From: Venturia oleaginea
Taxonomy: Eukaryota > Ascomycota > Dothideomycetes > Venturiales > Venturiaceae
Assembly: GCA_013176395.1 (NCBI GenBank)
Contig: JABMLP010000028.1
Coordinates: 1-64,000 of the forward strand
Reading direction: 5' to 3'
DNA: 64,000 nt
The position numbers and the translations under genes were made by a program. The notes below the pieces were generated by a model. That model was given only the letters and a program-made list of their open reading frames with translations, was not told where the DNA came from and did not search any database. This document shows, in pieces, positions 1-11,189 of the stretch (position 1 is the stretch's first letter; every line of letters begins with the position of its first letter).

Positions 1-2
1 AC

Positions 3-416
3 CACTGGTACGATCTTCTCGCAGGCGCAATCCTCGGTACTCTCTTCGCGTTCTCGGCATATCGCATGATGTATGCTTCCGTCTGGGACTTCCGTTTCAA
101 CCACATCCCTCTCTCACGCGACGTTCCATTCACATACGGAGCTGGTGGATATCAAGGACCGCACTACAGCTTCCACGATGCCGTCTTCACGCGAAAAGCT
201 GGTTGGGGCACTGCTGATGGTATGGCAGCCATGGGTGGCGCTCCTTTCGACTCGTCCGCTCTCGGTGGCGCTCAAGGTCTTGGATCAGGCACTCACAATG
301 ATCTTGTTGGAGACAGTCATCGCAATGGAGTCGGTATGTTCAATAGTGGTAGCCCTGGCAACCACCGTGGCAGCATTGGTCGTAAGCCGGTTGGTACTGC
401 CGATGCGGTCGTTTGA
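3..416 (+). CDS. PAP2-family lipid phosphatase, C-terminal part
   Basis: Open frame running in from the left edge and ending in TGA at 414-416. The first residues read HWYDLLAGAILGTLFAFSAY, which matches the last phosphatase motif (H...D) and final membrane helix of PAP2 lipid phosphatases such as yeast Dpp1/Lpp1 (dephosphorylation of diacylglycerol pyrophosphate or phosphatidate in membranes). The remaining ~110 residues are a Gly/Ser-rich, poorly conserved cytosolic tail, usual for fungal members. The rest of the enzyme, including the KxxxxxxRP and PSGH motifs, lies outside the window, so substrate cannot be judged. An ATG at 66 is only an internal Met. Confidence 0.75.
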   Translation, partial: HWYDLLAGAILGTLFAFSAYRMMYASVWDFRFNHIPLSRDVPFTYGAGGYQGPHYSFHDAVFTRKAGWGTADGMAAMGGAPFDSSALGGAQGLGSGTHNDLVGDSHRNGVGMFNSGSPGNHRGSIGRKPVGTADAVV

Positions 417-1071
417 GTGACTGCCGGAATCAAGGCGTTTTTTTATTTCTCTTATTGGGCACAGAATTGATTATCGGACGGCGAATGGATGGTATTATGG
501 GCGGAGTTTGATGGTGAGATTGTTTGTGTAGTACTATACCCCATTTGCGGCGAAGAACTGCATACGATTCCTCAAGGTAGCTCCTTATATTGGTGCATAA
601 TGACACCTTAGATTATGCCTCCTTTCGTCATCATACTTGCGCAAGTGATTCCAAAGTGCGGCCATCGAATCTTGCAACTTCCAACAAAGGCACCTGGACA
701 CAGCATTGTGACAGTATGGTATTCCTGAGTCGATCTTGATTCAAGAGACTGCTCTTGACAGATTCATCTGTGCATCCGAAGGCAGGACAGGAGTTTTGAA
801 GAAAAGGCGCTATTGTGAACCTTGAATCTATTAGCAGAGGCATCACCTGAAAGAAACGAACAAAGACATTGAGAAAACAATATAGTTGCCAGAATTGTAT
901 CACCATCGGGTATCTGAGCTGCCAAAACTCCATATCATGCACGCACTATGCTTTTATACTCCTGATCCCTTTTCTATACCAAAATCCTTGATATGGTATA
1001 CCAGCTCCATCTCGTCGCATATCCATATCCCCTTCCCAGAAATCACTTCCACTCCAATTCCCCAGGCAAAT
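417..1071. other. Intergenic, convergent 3' ends
   Basis: Space between the ends of the PAP2 gene (plus) and the EIF1AD-like gene (minus). I see no gene, repeat or RNA in it; short open frames here look like chance. If the EIF1AD-like frame is read without a shift, coding would run on to 954. Confidence 0.5.
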
Positions 1072-1526
1072 TCATTCCTCATCACTAGGCGGCATCTCCC
1101 CAACCCTCCTATTAGGATTCCCCCCCTCCTCCTCATCACTACTATCCTCATACCCACCCTCCTCACAAACTCCTCCGGCCAATACCCCATCTTCCTCCAC
1201 TCCCTCTCCTCTCTCACCACATTTACTATCTCCCCATCCAACTTATTCTCCCGATCCGCCTCCATATTCGGACCGGCGGAGTCGACGACTACGTAGCCGC
1301 CATTCTTGAGCCAGACGAGGTTGCGGAATTGAGGGGGGAGTTCGACGAGGAGGGTTTTAGAGGCGCTGGTGGGGGTCGAGGGGGTGGTTACGGTAAAGTT
1401 GTTGTTTCCGACGGCTTTGAGGACGCGGCAGATGCTTTGGGTTGGGGTTAGGTTTGGGGGTGGGGTTGTGGTGTAGGCTGCTAGTGGTGCTCTTGAGGCG
1501 CGTTGGGCGGAGGTGAGTTTTGGCAT
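1072..1526 (-). CDS. EIF1AD-like RNA-binding protein (S1-like/eIF1A fold), frameshifted tail
   Basis: Start ATG at 1526. The first ~110 residues carry the eIF1A-type S1/OB fold of EIF1AD: SICRVLKAVGNNNFTVTTP, then LLVELPPQFRNLVWLKNGGY and, after the barrel, EWRKMGYWPEEF, matching the family's (K)EGFWPEAF. The family is nuclear and RNA-binding; its exact role is unclear. Directly after WPEEF the frame changes: the other frame reads GYEDSSDEEEGGNPNRRVGE then MPPSDEE and a stop at 1074-1072, which is the acidic NPNR-type tail expected of fungal homologues. One missing base within plus ~1153-1168 (a G-rich stretch on the coding strand) would join them, giving about 151 aa. Read without the shift the frame continues with unlike residues to 954. 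No plausible intron explains the change. It may be a real lesion or an assembly deletion. Confidence 0.75.
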
Positions 1527-2249
1527 TTTGGGTTGGTTGTTTGGTTGTTTGGACTGTTGCAGCGGCAGCGGCGTTGTTATTTTAATCTAGAAGGGTCGGG
1601 ATATATTCTAGTGGACCCCGCTAATTTGTGGCGGCCTCATGCCTAATTTTTCGTTTTCTGCCACTTTTCCTCCATGCTCACTCATCACCATGTTCCTACC
1701 ATGGACTCTTCTTGCGCTCCTTCGACACTGCTATCTCTTCTATTCATATCGCGTGAAATCTCATGGTCAACTGAAAATGTTTTACTCACGGGTCACAAAC
1801 GATTGAAGTCATGAGTAAGGGATTCTATGCATCTAATGGGCATTATAGAACGTTTATTTATTACGAGAACGACTTTTCACATCTGGGGAGACTTGCATGA
1901 TCAAGACAATGCGTACTGCGACCGATGATTGTAAAAGATTGTCAAGCCTCTGATCCTCGCGACAAGGTCTACTCCTTCTCGGGCCATCCTTCAGCAAAGA
2001 ACTTAGTGTCGCCAAAAGTCTAAACCATCATTGTCGACTTCAATTAGCATCCCGACTTCGCTTTCTTCAGGAATAGTAATGTCTTCTCCGGGCCATCGAG
2101 CGATAATCTGATCTCATCGTAACTATATTTACATTATTGTTCCGCTAACGAGAGCCGAATAATCGTTTGCTATGGCCATACTCTTTCTAGGTACTCCACA
2201 GTCCCGATAGCCATGCGAGATGAATCGTAAGAATGATTCTTATGGCCGT
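1527..2249. other. Intergenic, promoter side of the EIF1AD-like gene
   Basis: About 720 bp between the start of the EIF1AD-like gene and the 3' end of the siderophore transporter, both on the minus strand. No coding signal, repeat or RNA recognised. Confidence 0.4.
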
Positions 2250-4315
2250 TCATTTCCTGTCTCGATCATCGGTGTGGGCCTCAGGATCCTCGGGAGATGG
2301 ATCCTCGCTCTCGGTTTGAACGCCTTCTATAAGATTGTGGCCGTCACTGAGACTAGACTTAGCAATGAAGTGGGGAACAAGGAGAAAGACTGACCGAAGC
2401 TCGAAACTGGGTAACAGGACTGCTAGACCTAGGACGACTATTGATGTCGCTACTGCGGCATAGGTGATGAACCTGAAGGCAATTAGCAACCGAAATGAAC
2501 GTAGGCTCATATGTTGGCTACCTCAGAACGTCAGAGTACTAGTCTAGTGGTCAGCAAGAATATTTGCTCCGGGATTGGTCGCGCATGTCTTACAGCTCGA
2601 TTGATCGCAGTCCGTTGGAATGTCCCAGGGTCTGGAATTTTGCCAGTGATGGAATCGAAGACAGTGTCGACCAACTTGGCGGAACCAGTGCCCAAGTATT
2701 TTCTCAGAACGTCCTTGAAAGTGCCTGTGTAGATTCCACCAGCAACGGCTGATCCAACGCTCGATCCTATAAAGGTAAAAAGTAGCACCAAAGCGGTGAC
2801 TTGGGCCATCTCGATTCTCGGAACTTGTATCTGGGCGATCACAATGATGGTGATATCAAGTAACCCACTTCCCGTTCCCTGCAAAGCTTGAACAATGACT
2901 AGTTCAGCGGTTGAATTGTTGGATCCGCGTACTCGGAGCATCAATCCGTAGCCAAGTAGTTTGACGACTGCGCCGCCAACAACAAGCCATTTGTACCTTC
3001 GGAACCGTGAGACGACCAGACCGCCTAGAATCCCGGTGAGACAGGAGAACGCTCCATTGACGTAGGTGACAAAGGTAGCGTTTCGGGGGCCAAAATTGTG
3101 CGTGATGGTGAGCCAGGAGTAGAAGTATGCGTGGGTTGATGCGAAGGCGAAAGAATCGAATGCGCCGAGTAAGCAACACAGCACTATTGACGTATTCCGT
3201 AGGTACTTCGGTGGAAGGATGGGATTTTTGGCCATGCGGGACTCGTAGTACACGAGACAGATAAGTGTGAGTGATCCGAGGACGATTAGCGCAATTACCC
3301 AGGGTGTATTCCATTTCTTTGGCGTCGTCGCAGAGAGGCTGAAAGGCAACAGAAACATCGCGGATCCGGCAACGAGAAGGAAAACTCCACCAAGATCGAG
3401 CTGGCTGCAGAATCGGTAGATTGAAAGGGTAGGGTGTTCCAATCTTCGATGTCTTGACCTGGCTTTCTCTGATAGAAGAGGAGGGCACCGACGAGGGGAA
3501 TAGCACAAAAGGGCATTAAGATGGCAAACATACCGATTCCCCATCTCCAGCCTATACCGCCCATTACATCCTCAACGATGAAAGCGGAGATCCAAGGAGT
3601 GATGAGAAATGGAAAGAAAGATATTCCAATCGCGAATGAGCGCCAGCGCATATCCGTTAAGTCTGAAATGATAATGTCGTTCATGACGTTGATACCTGTC
3701 TGCCCGAAAGTATAGAAGATGGTGCCAGCAGCATAGGTATTGAACGTTTTCGACGAGGCTGAAAGAATGTAGGAGAGCACCATAAAAGAGACGGAAAGCG
3801 CGTAGGTCTCTCCTCGCCCGATGACATCTGACAATTTGGCGATTGGTGGTTTAGCTACTGCAAAGATAATGCCCGAGGCTGTTGAAAGCGCGCCCAGTGC
3901 CGAAACTTTGTTGAATGATGAAGTCGCATAGTTGCGGTAATTGTAGAGCAGCTATTGTTGTGAGCGTGAGATGTCCAAGAAATGCATAGATACCTACGGC
4001 GTTATCGAATTGACTGCAATGTGTTAGCCTGGAAAAGATAGGGAATACACGTAGGGCTTCGCAGCTGACGTACTAGATTATCAGCATCAACGCTAACCCT
4101 ATCCATATAAGACGCCTGCCCTTCTGTCCAATAGATCGTTGCACTATTTCCACTTGGCTTGTCGGCGCGGGACTTTCATCGCTTTCAACTTGCATGGCCC
4201 AATCTTTCGTACTTGTCTGGTTGTAGAGTCCAGGATTTCCAGGCTCTTCCTCTCGGGAAATTTGGTCCCGCATGGCAAGATTGAATCGCTGCTGCTCTGC
4301 CCGTCCCGTGTTCAT
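2250..4315 (-). CDS. Siderophore-iron transporter (MFS, ARN/SIT family), six pieces, one frameshift
   Basis: Plasma-membrane/vesicular H+ symporter family importing ferric siderophores (TC 2.A.1.16). Exons inferred on the minus strand: 4074-4315, a 16-nt micro-exon 3998-4013, 2594-3951, a 17-nt micro-exon 2522-2538, and 2250-2472; introns are 46-60 nt. The joined product has the family's hydrophilic N-terminus, YNYRNYATSSF, AKPPIAKLSDVIGRGETYAL (motif A), WRWGIGMFAI, CSQLDLGGVFLLVAGSAMFL, the C-terminal TFQRTAINRAYSDVLRFITY stretch and HNLIEG tail. Frames on both sides of plus ~3460-3465 do not meet: one deleted base after the YQRK codons restores RKARSRHRRL and about 618 aa in total. No splice pair resolves this, so the copy is either a recent pseudogene or carries an assembly gap. 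Upstream GATA sites and the neighbouring sreA gene fit iron repression. Confidence 0.8.
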
Positions 4316-4421
4316 GTTTGGGTGATGCGGTACTTCAAGAACTTCCCCATTCCAAACTCAGTTTCTCAACGTCTAAGATGTGGGTAGTAGGCAGGGCGTC
4401 TTACGGGTGTAGGATAATCCT

Positions 4422-4430
4422 TTATCTGAT
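4422..4430 (-). promoter_or_regulatory. Exact SreA/Urbs1-type GATA site (ATCAGATAA)
   Basis: TTATCTGAT on the plus strand, i.e. ATCAGATAA on the coding strand, 107 bp upstream of the transporter ATG. It matches ATCWGATAA, the extended site bound by the iron-responsive GATA repressors SreA, SRE and Urbs1. A one-mismatch second copy (ATCAGATAG) lies at 4586-4594 on the plus strand. Presence is seen directly; binding is inferred from position, from the target gene type and from the sreA gene 2 kb away. Confidence 0.65.
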
Positions 4431-4439
4431 TTTCGGATG

Positions 4440-5333
4440 GTCGGAAACGGGCGACTAAGGTTGCCTTTACTCGGGATCATAGAGAACCGGCAGGGTGCTT
4501 ACTAGAAGGCATCCACTTCTTACTTCGAAAGGTATGGTGGACGATCTTTCGAAGGACTAAAGTTCGTTGAAACTCGAAAGTGAGAATCAGATAGGCCCAG
4601 GGTCAACGTCGCGCGATGTCAGTGTCTTGAAGATGTTCCACCCACCTCCGCAAAGGCTAACGTTGCTCCACAGCAAGTCGTACGGTGGTTGAGGTGAGAG
4701 TTTCGAGTTATATCCGATCTCTCAAGATCAACGACCTCCCTCTACTAGTACCAACATTTCGCGAATTCCTCATTGATCAGAAAGACGTCGAGACTCTTCA
4801 TACAATCAGCTTGGAAGTGGTTGGGGAGGAAGAGGTTTTGGTTGGTTTAAAAATAGGAAGTAGCTTACGGTATTTTTGGCTCATATCAGGAAAGATCTCC
4901 GTCCACGCAAGCCGAATTTTCTCTCTCCATCAGAAATTCGCGACTTCTTCCAACATAACCACTGACTAAACAGTGCTGACAACAATCCAGCAACACCGGA
5001 ATCATCCTACACAGTGGCATGATTGAAGATGAATAATTCCTCCAAGATTTGTTTGCAATGGATGCGCTCATAGTGGCACCGGGAGGCGTCTCGTGGGATC
5101 CAAATGCATACTCCATCAATCTGGCATCTTTTTGGCCCAGGCGATGCCTTCTTCAGTCGGCAAGTCCGAGAAATTATCTTTGGCGTTAGTCACCGGTTCA
5201 AGCCACATGTACTCGTCCTGCACCATCAAGTTTTCAGCTCCATATTCAACACCAGCATCGAAACAAGCGGTTCAGATCATATCAAGCGATTTCTCAGCAC
5301 ATAGTCATCACTAGCAACGCGCAGCCCGTTCAA
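4440..5333. other. Intergenic upstream of the siderophore transporter, weak open frames only
   Basis: Besides the GATA sites I see no supported gene. A plus-strand frame 4685-4969 (94 aa) and fragments around 5030-5310 on the plus strand are unlike anything I recognise and break off quickly; they may be remnants of a lost gene. Confidence 0.35.
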
Positions 5334-5802
5334 CTATTCTGACTTCTTGCACGTCAGAGCGCCAGATTCCGCTTCAGTGAATTCATATGCCATGCTTAGA
5401 AATGATTCGCGGGTGTTCTTGATCAAGTCCAGCCGTTGGTCCGAGATAATCTTCAGGTCTGGGTTTCTTAAACTGCCTCTGGCGGAGTCATGGGCTGCGT
5501 CTAGAAATTAGGTCGGTAATTCCTCAGCACGCAGTCGTTCGCTTTCTTGAGTGGAGTCGAACACGTCTGGAGATACAAACCTTGACAGTTCATGGCGACC
5601 AGTGAAACAATAGGTCTTCTTTGCTCTTCTAACTTCACGAGGTTGGCAAGCAACTGCTGTGATATTGAATTTATCAAGAATAAGGCTGATATTGGTTTCA
5701 GAACTCCCCGCATCTTGTCCCTACTCAACGGGAACTAATCAGTCTAGTTGAAAGGTCCTATACGGATATTGATCACTGAGTACCTCGCGCGTTTGAGGAG
5801 TC
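5334..5802 (-). CDS. Small unknown gene between transporter and sreA, at least three exons
   Basis: Minus-strand exons inferred at 5784-5802 (possibly not the first), 5581-5720 and 5334-5500, joined by introns of 63 and 80 nt with GTACTC...GTAG and GTTTGT...CTAATTTCTAG ends. Frame is kept across both junctions and the product reads ...KMRGVLKPISALFLINSIS, then LANLVKLEEQRRPIVSLVAM, then RNPDLKIISDQRLDLIKNTR and FTEAESGALTC before a TAG at 5334. The 5' end is unclear: one option is an ATG near 5970 followed by a ~165-nt intron. The sequence is helix-rich with no signal peptide or domain I can name. Its place between two iron genes makes co-regulation possible but that is only inference. Confidence 0.4.
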
Positions 5803-6240
5803 CTATGGATGGTTGAAAAGATCAACCAGCATAAGATAAATTTAGAGACGAGGCTGACACTTCTTATATCATCACAATCCTTTCTATCCTGCATGTGGTA
5901 TTCAGCAATGAACAAGGTAGTCCTCCAAGAATATCAATGTCTCTTTCGATTTGCGTTCGATATAACGAATTTGGGTATACCCATGCCGAAACCAGACCTT
6001 TACAAGATCGCGTTTCCGGCTAAACCAAGAAAACATGGCCCATTATCCAAACCGCCAGATCTCGAAGTCTCATAACATTCCAATTTCGCCGGTAAACGAC
6101 ATGGCATCAGTGTGCCTTTGTTTCCGCCGACTCCGTAGCCCCTTTCCAGAAACCAAATTTGAACAGCCAGAAAATTGGTGGTGCCTCATGTGAGCCAAAG
6201 ATCTCCAACCAATACAAACGCCCTCTTGAACAGCTACATA

Positions 6241-8102
6241 TCACTCACACTCGTCCATAGCCTGCAAGTCTTCATCCATTCTCTTCAACTCCGCAGCCAT
6301 CGCCTCTCTCTGCCGTTGCATGCGGAGCCTCTTTTCCTCTCGAGTCTCGGTTCGGGTATCTCCATTCGCAACCGGACCTTGAGCACCACTCGCGCCACTG
6401 GTATACGTAGAGAGGGAGGGATCGATCGCTGCTTCGCCAGGCGACCTGTTGCCGGTATTGTTGCCACGTCCTCTGCTACTCTCGTGTGGCAGAGGTAAGT
6501 TGCGATTGGCAGCGGAAAGAGTCCTTTTTCTGTTAGTTCTCACTTCACCAGCAGTATTGACAGATGGGTAAGTGGGTGCTGTTAGCTCCCGATACGTGTG
6601 GTGTGATGAAGATGAGTAAGATGTGAAGTCGACTGGAGGAGGGCCGTACGTCGACGTTGGCGGCTCGAGCAAATGCTCTTGTTCACGATTACTGGATGGA
6701 CGGTCATGTTGAGGAAGGTTGAGCTGTTGCGGATGAGATTGTGGTGGGTCAGGTGAAACGGAGGATTGCTGGTCGTTGGCCATGGTTATATCTTCGCCAG
6801 ATTGGTTCGACATGGCTGGAATAACTCGTTTGCGACGTTTGATCTCTCCCTTTTTCATATCGGATGGCCGATGTCGTCCGTGAAGTTTAAAGTAAAGCCC
6901 TATTGAGACAAAAGATTAGATTGATAAGATGAGGACGAAGAACAAAGTTGTATATGACCAGGAAGCCCCTGCCGTTTTCAGGTAGCGTCGGCGATGTCGG
7001 GACCCTCACGTCAGCCGAACCCTGGACAGCAACGTGGACGTCTGAGAGAGTGCGAGACTCACCACAAGCGTTGCATATTGTGTGACCATTATCGTCTCTT
7101 CTCCAAAGCGGTGTTACCGTCGTGCCGCAGTTCTGGCAGGCCGAGATAACCGTGCTTCCTTGGGCTTGCGGTTGCGGAGGCGGTGCTTCGGTGGATGCAT
7201 CATACGGTGATGGTAGATCCCTTGATGGTGGAGCATATGATGGTTGTGTCTTTGAGATGCGATTGTTGAAGGCAGGACAGCCATTGCAACCTGCATGGCC
7301 ACCGGTACCATTACATCGTCCTCCGCCAGGGCAGGTCCCGGATGATGTTTGGTCGGTAGGCACAAACGCAGCCTGAGCTCTTCCGCCCAAAGCAGATGGC
7401 GCCTGAGTGCCATCATAGGATGGTCCACTTGGAGGGGCACTTCCGGGTGGCGGTTGGACATTCCGTTTTAGATTCGTTGGTCGCATTTGATTTCGAGCCT
7501 TGTAGTACAATCCGCAGGCATTGCAAATAGTCTCCCCGGCTGGCGAGCGCCTCCATAGAGGTGTTCGTGTTGTCGAACAATTGCTGTGAATGTTAGCCTG
7601 TCTGAAATTCTCGTAAAAGTTGAGAATTTAAAGCCTCAGTGAAAAGTATCTTCTGAAATAGAGCGTCCATGGAGGAACATCCGACGCTGACAACGAGCAC
7701 TCGTTCCAAAATTTGAATCCCAACATACCTGCAAATTTGACCTGTACTCGGTGCACTTGGGACTTGAGAGGAGCTACTAAACCTCTGCTCGGACGAGGAT
7801 TGAGGTGAATGTTCCACGTTTCGAGAGTAACTGACAGCATCATCCAGAGAGTGATACTCGGATACTGGAGACCTCGAAATCCGAGCTTGCTCGGCACTCG
7901 CCTCTCTCTCAGTCTCATTCAAACGCTCGTCTTTTCGGCGAGCACTTTGCGGATTGGTGTCGAAACGCTCAGTCTGTTGATTGAAGTTCTGAAGTAACTC
8001 GGCAGTGGCCAGGTCTTCTTGCGTCGTGTGCCTGGGAATACGATCTTTGGCAGCTGTGGAAGTTGAGGCAACCGCGCCAGCGGCCGAGAATGTGGCTGAC
8101 AT
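6241..8102 (-). CDS. sreA: SreA/Urbs1-type iron-responsive GATA factor
   Basis: Exons on the minus strand: 7729-8102, 7063-7583, 6241-6899 (introns 145 and 163 nt, GTATGT...CACAG and GTGAGT...CAATAG); frame is kept throughout, 517 aa. Two GATA zinc fingers, CxNC-x17-18-CNAC: the first spans the first intron (CSNC...[19 protein letters not shown]), the second is [20 protein letters not shown], ending across the second intron with [17 protein letters not shown]. Between them lies [19 protein letters not shown], the four-Cys region that distinguishes the iron repressors (SreA, SRE, Urbs1, Sfu1) from nitrogen or light GATA factors and is needed for iron sensing. A predicted coiled coil ([20 protein letters not shown]) closes the protein, as in SreA. 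Expected role: nuclear repressor of siderophore synthesis and uptake when iron is plentiful. Confidence 0.95.
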
Positions 8103-9435
8103 GTCCAGCGGTACGGGTGAGTGTTATAAGAAGCACATGGATTGATAAGGGGAGAGTTTCAACGAAAGAGAGAGTAGAAGGAGATGCAAGCCAAAAGAGG
8201 GGCGCAGAACAGGGGCGTGCTTTCTGGCGGTATCGAGAAAGAGACAGAGCGAGGATGGAGATACGATGAGGTGATGTTACTTCGGGGGAACCACCAGGAG
8301 ACCAAAGGGGACACGGAAGCGGCGAGCAAGTCTGGGACGCGACTTTGGATATGGATTCGTGACCTTCTCCGTGTCTGGGAGTAGATGGACGTGATGGACA
8401 AGCTTTTGGTGTATGTGGTTCGCCGGTACAGGTGTTGGAGCAAGACTAAAGCCCCATGGAGGTTCCTTGCCAATCAAACGCACGCAGAATGTCAGTCAGA
8501 GTCCTTCAAGAACATTTTGTAGCAGATCATGCCAAAAGTGTGAAGGAACGGGACACAGTTCGAACATGTCCCCCGGTGCGCGATTCTCCGGCTCTTACTC
8601 CGATAATCAAAGCCAGCTAATCGATGCGTCGAGGGGGAACGACTGGAGGTGCGCCTCTTTCTAAACGGCCCCTGCACACGCCCGCCCACGCAAGGAGCGA
8701 ATCACAGCCGAGGTATTACAAAAGCCGCATAATTCCGCTAGGTAGAAACGACGAGTCGATGGAAGAGCTGTCGAAGATTGGATGTACTCGTCGTGATGAG
8801 ATAATCCGTATTCATTCCTCAAGCTAAGCTGAGGCATTCTCAAGCCAAGCTGAGCATCAGAGGATGCATGCGTCGTGCAAGTCCATGTCCCGTATTCGTA
8901 ACACCTACGGGAGGGTGATGGTGACACTGTCGGCTTCATCAATTCACTGCCTGTCGAGGTACAGCCATGTTCAGGCCAAAAATATCATCTAGACTTATGG
9001 TCATTGTCATCAAAGCTCTAACAACTTTCAAAATCTTATCGTTTATCGCCATCGTTCGTAGATTAGAAGAGTTTATTGAGTATCCAGGGGCCCTGAAACG
9101 ATGAAGCCAGTGCTATTGTGCCTACATAATGCATACTGCACTTGTTCAACTAAGAAGATATGCACGAGATGTCCAACTGCCAAGTGAAACCTTGACTAGC
9201 CACAGCCATGCATCAAGGAGGATATCGTCATAAGATCTAGCAACCATTTCCGACCAAGGCCAAGCTTTCGCACAGCTGCTTAATAAGTATTATACACATA
9301 CCGAGCATATCCCGGATATATCTATCTTGCACGCTTGCATATGCCATCTCAATACACCATGACGCCACCTCTCTCAATTATTGATCATGAGGATCGTTCA
9401 ATCTCTCGTCATCCTTCGCTTCACTGATGCATGAT
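8103..9435. other. Intergenic, sreA promoter side
   Basis: About 1.3 kb upstream of sreA and downstream of TVP15. Simple GATA cores occur (for example AGATAA near 8797 and CGATAA near 8602) and an inverted CCAAT near 8777, but no exact ATCWGATAA; such short cores are expected by chance. No gene recognised. Confidence 0.4.
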
Positions 9436-10486
9436 CTAGACCTGCTCTGCGCCCCAGCCGGCATCCGCATCACTACCACGGGTCAGCCATACAACAGAGT
9501 ACATAGAAGCAGGATAAAACTTACCGCATATTCGCTGGTGGCTCAATTGATGGGACGAATTCGAGAGCAACATAACCAAGACCAATGAATCCAATGAGTG
9601 TGCCAGGAACCACCTTTGTCCAATGAGTGCTCAGAAGAATACTGCCAATGAAAACATAGACTGCGAGAATGAGTTGAAATTTTACTCCAATACTTCAATT
9701 CAGACTTACAGAGTCCTCTACCGATGAAAGAGAACATAAACGACGCGTACCGCGCAACTTGCGGAGGTATCTGGAACTCCAATAACGCCGTCGCTGCCAC
9801 CTGTTAATCCCTGATCGACTCCAGTTGGACGTGTGCAAGTATGGGAACGTACCTAGACCGAATATGATGACATAGCAACCAACAACGATAGACTGGCTAT
9901 AGTCGAAATGTCAGCATCGGGCTCTTTCCGCTTTCTATTCATGCCCAAGCAATGCTCCTGCTCCAACTTCTCTAGATGTGCGTTCGTTCAGAACTACTAC
10001 TTAGTCTTCTGAAGTGCTGTGAAGGTGGAAACACCATGGCTGCGCAGCATCTAAGTATGCCCCTACAGCTTTCGATGCCGTGAAAGTGTCGCATTGGAGA
10101 AGATAGTATGCAATGCGCTTGTGTAAGATATAGTATCGGTTCGAAGCTTCGTAGGTAGTAGGTATGACGAAGAGGAAGAGGCAACATACAAGCCAAGTGG
10201 AAAGAACTGTGCAATGCCTCCAAGGACCATAAGCACACCAACGCCCAAGTTAACTATCCGACTGTAAAACTGTAAGCTGGTTGCACAAGTTTGCGAACAA
10301 AGGTGGTTCAAAGAACAAGCCCCCAGGAACATCACCACATCATGGTACAAGCACCTCAATCTGCCGATAGCTTCAGAACGTATCATGAAGCCTATATTCT
10401 GATGCCTTGTCCTTTCCATGATGTGCGCGCCCCCTTGAGCTATCCCTGTCCAAGCTTGCGACGTACAAGACATCCGAGAAATCCAT
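9436..10486 (-). CDS. TVP15: COPI-associated Golgi membrane protein, Tvp15-like
   Basis: Six exons on the minus strand: 10467-10486, 10190-10261, 9853-9896, 9710-9793, 9525-9660, 9436-9472; the frame closes perfectly to 130 aa. The product begins MDFSDVFRIVNLGVGVLMVL, has four hydrophobic segments (VLGGIAQFFPLGF; VVGCYVIIFGL; RYASFMFSFIGRGLFYVFIG; VVPGTLIGFIGLGYVALEF), and ends EPPANMRDADAGWGAEQV, the nearly invariant end of fungal COPI_assoc proteins. The family sits in late Golgi/COPI vesicles; molecular function is not established. Very short exons (20, 44, 37 nt) would make automatic prediction miss it. The first intron after MDFSDVF (205 nt) and the second (293 nt) are longer than most here. 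Confidence 0.9.
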
Positions 10487-10821
10487 TGTCGGTAGAGCGT
10501 TGTTTGATCTGGTACGTGTAGGGGAGACTGAGGTTCAGCGAGTATCGGATGTCGGAATGGCGAAGGGTATGTGTTTGATGGTCGTGGTTTATTCTGGTGC
10601 CTAGCTAGCTGCTGAGCTGTGGTCTGCTTGTTGTTTTCTGCCAAGTAGTTCTAACCTCCTGAGTGAGATACGTCAGAGCTCCGTTTTCGAATCTCAACTC
10701 CCATCCCTTTTCACGAGTTCATACATTCCACCTAACACAAAGGCTGTCTTTGTACTAAAAACGGCCATCTTCGTTTATATCTATTGTACTGAGCAGATTG
10801 TCCTCTCAGCCCCTCAACACT

Positions 10822-11180
10822 ATGAGTGCAATACCATATGAGGCCCTCGATATTGAGCTAAGAAAGATACGGCCACTCCCCGTTCAGCTAGGTGCCTATG
10901 ATGAGGAGGTGAAATGCCGCCTTTGAATTGTCTCACTTGATGATAGACCTCACTACGAAGCTTTATCTTACTGTTGGGGCGACCCAGGCACGCCAGGTCA
11001 AAGAGCTAGGGTCACTTTTGGCAGGGCAAGAATGATGGTGACTATTAATCTATACAGTGCGCTTCGGCGACTCCGCCAGCCTCATGAACAACAAAAATGT
11101 ATGGGCGGATTGCCTCTGAATGAAAAATACGATATTGCCGAAAGAAGCGAGCAAGTCGGACCAAAGGGTGATACCTATAT
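10822..11180 (+). pseudogene. HET-domain fragment, decayed
   Basis: From ATG 10822 (MSAIPYEALDIELRKIRPLP) the frame meets a TGA at the codon after KCRL, then continues in frame with HYEALSYCWGDPGTPGQ and VTINLYSALRRLRQ, the first block of the heterokaryon-incompatibility HET domain. After MGG/WAD the frame breaks once more and EKYDIAERSEQV corresponds to the (IN)Q.DIAERSEQV block. Only the first third of a HET domain remains; nothing recognisable follows. HET proteins trigger cell death on non-self fusion; this copy cannot. Confidence 0.75.
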
Positions 11181-11189
11181 GGCCCGCTC

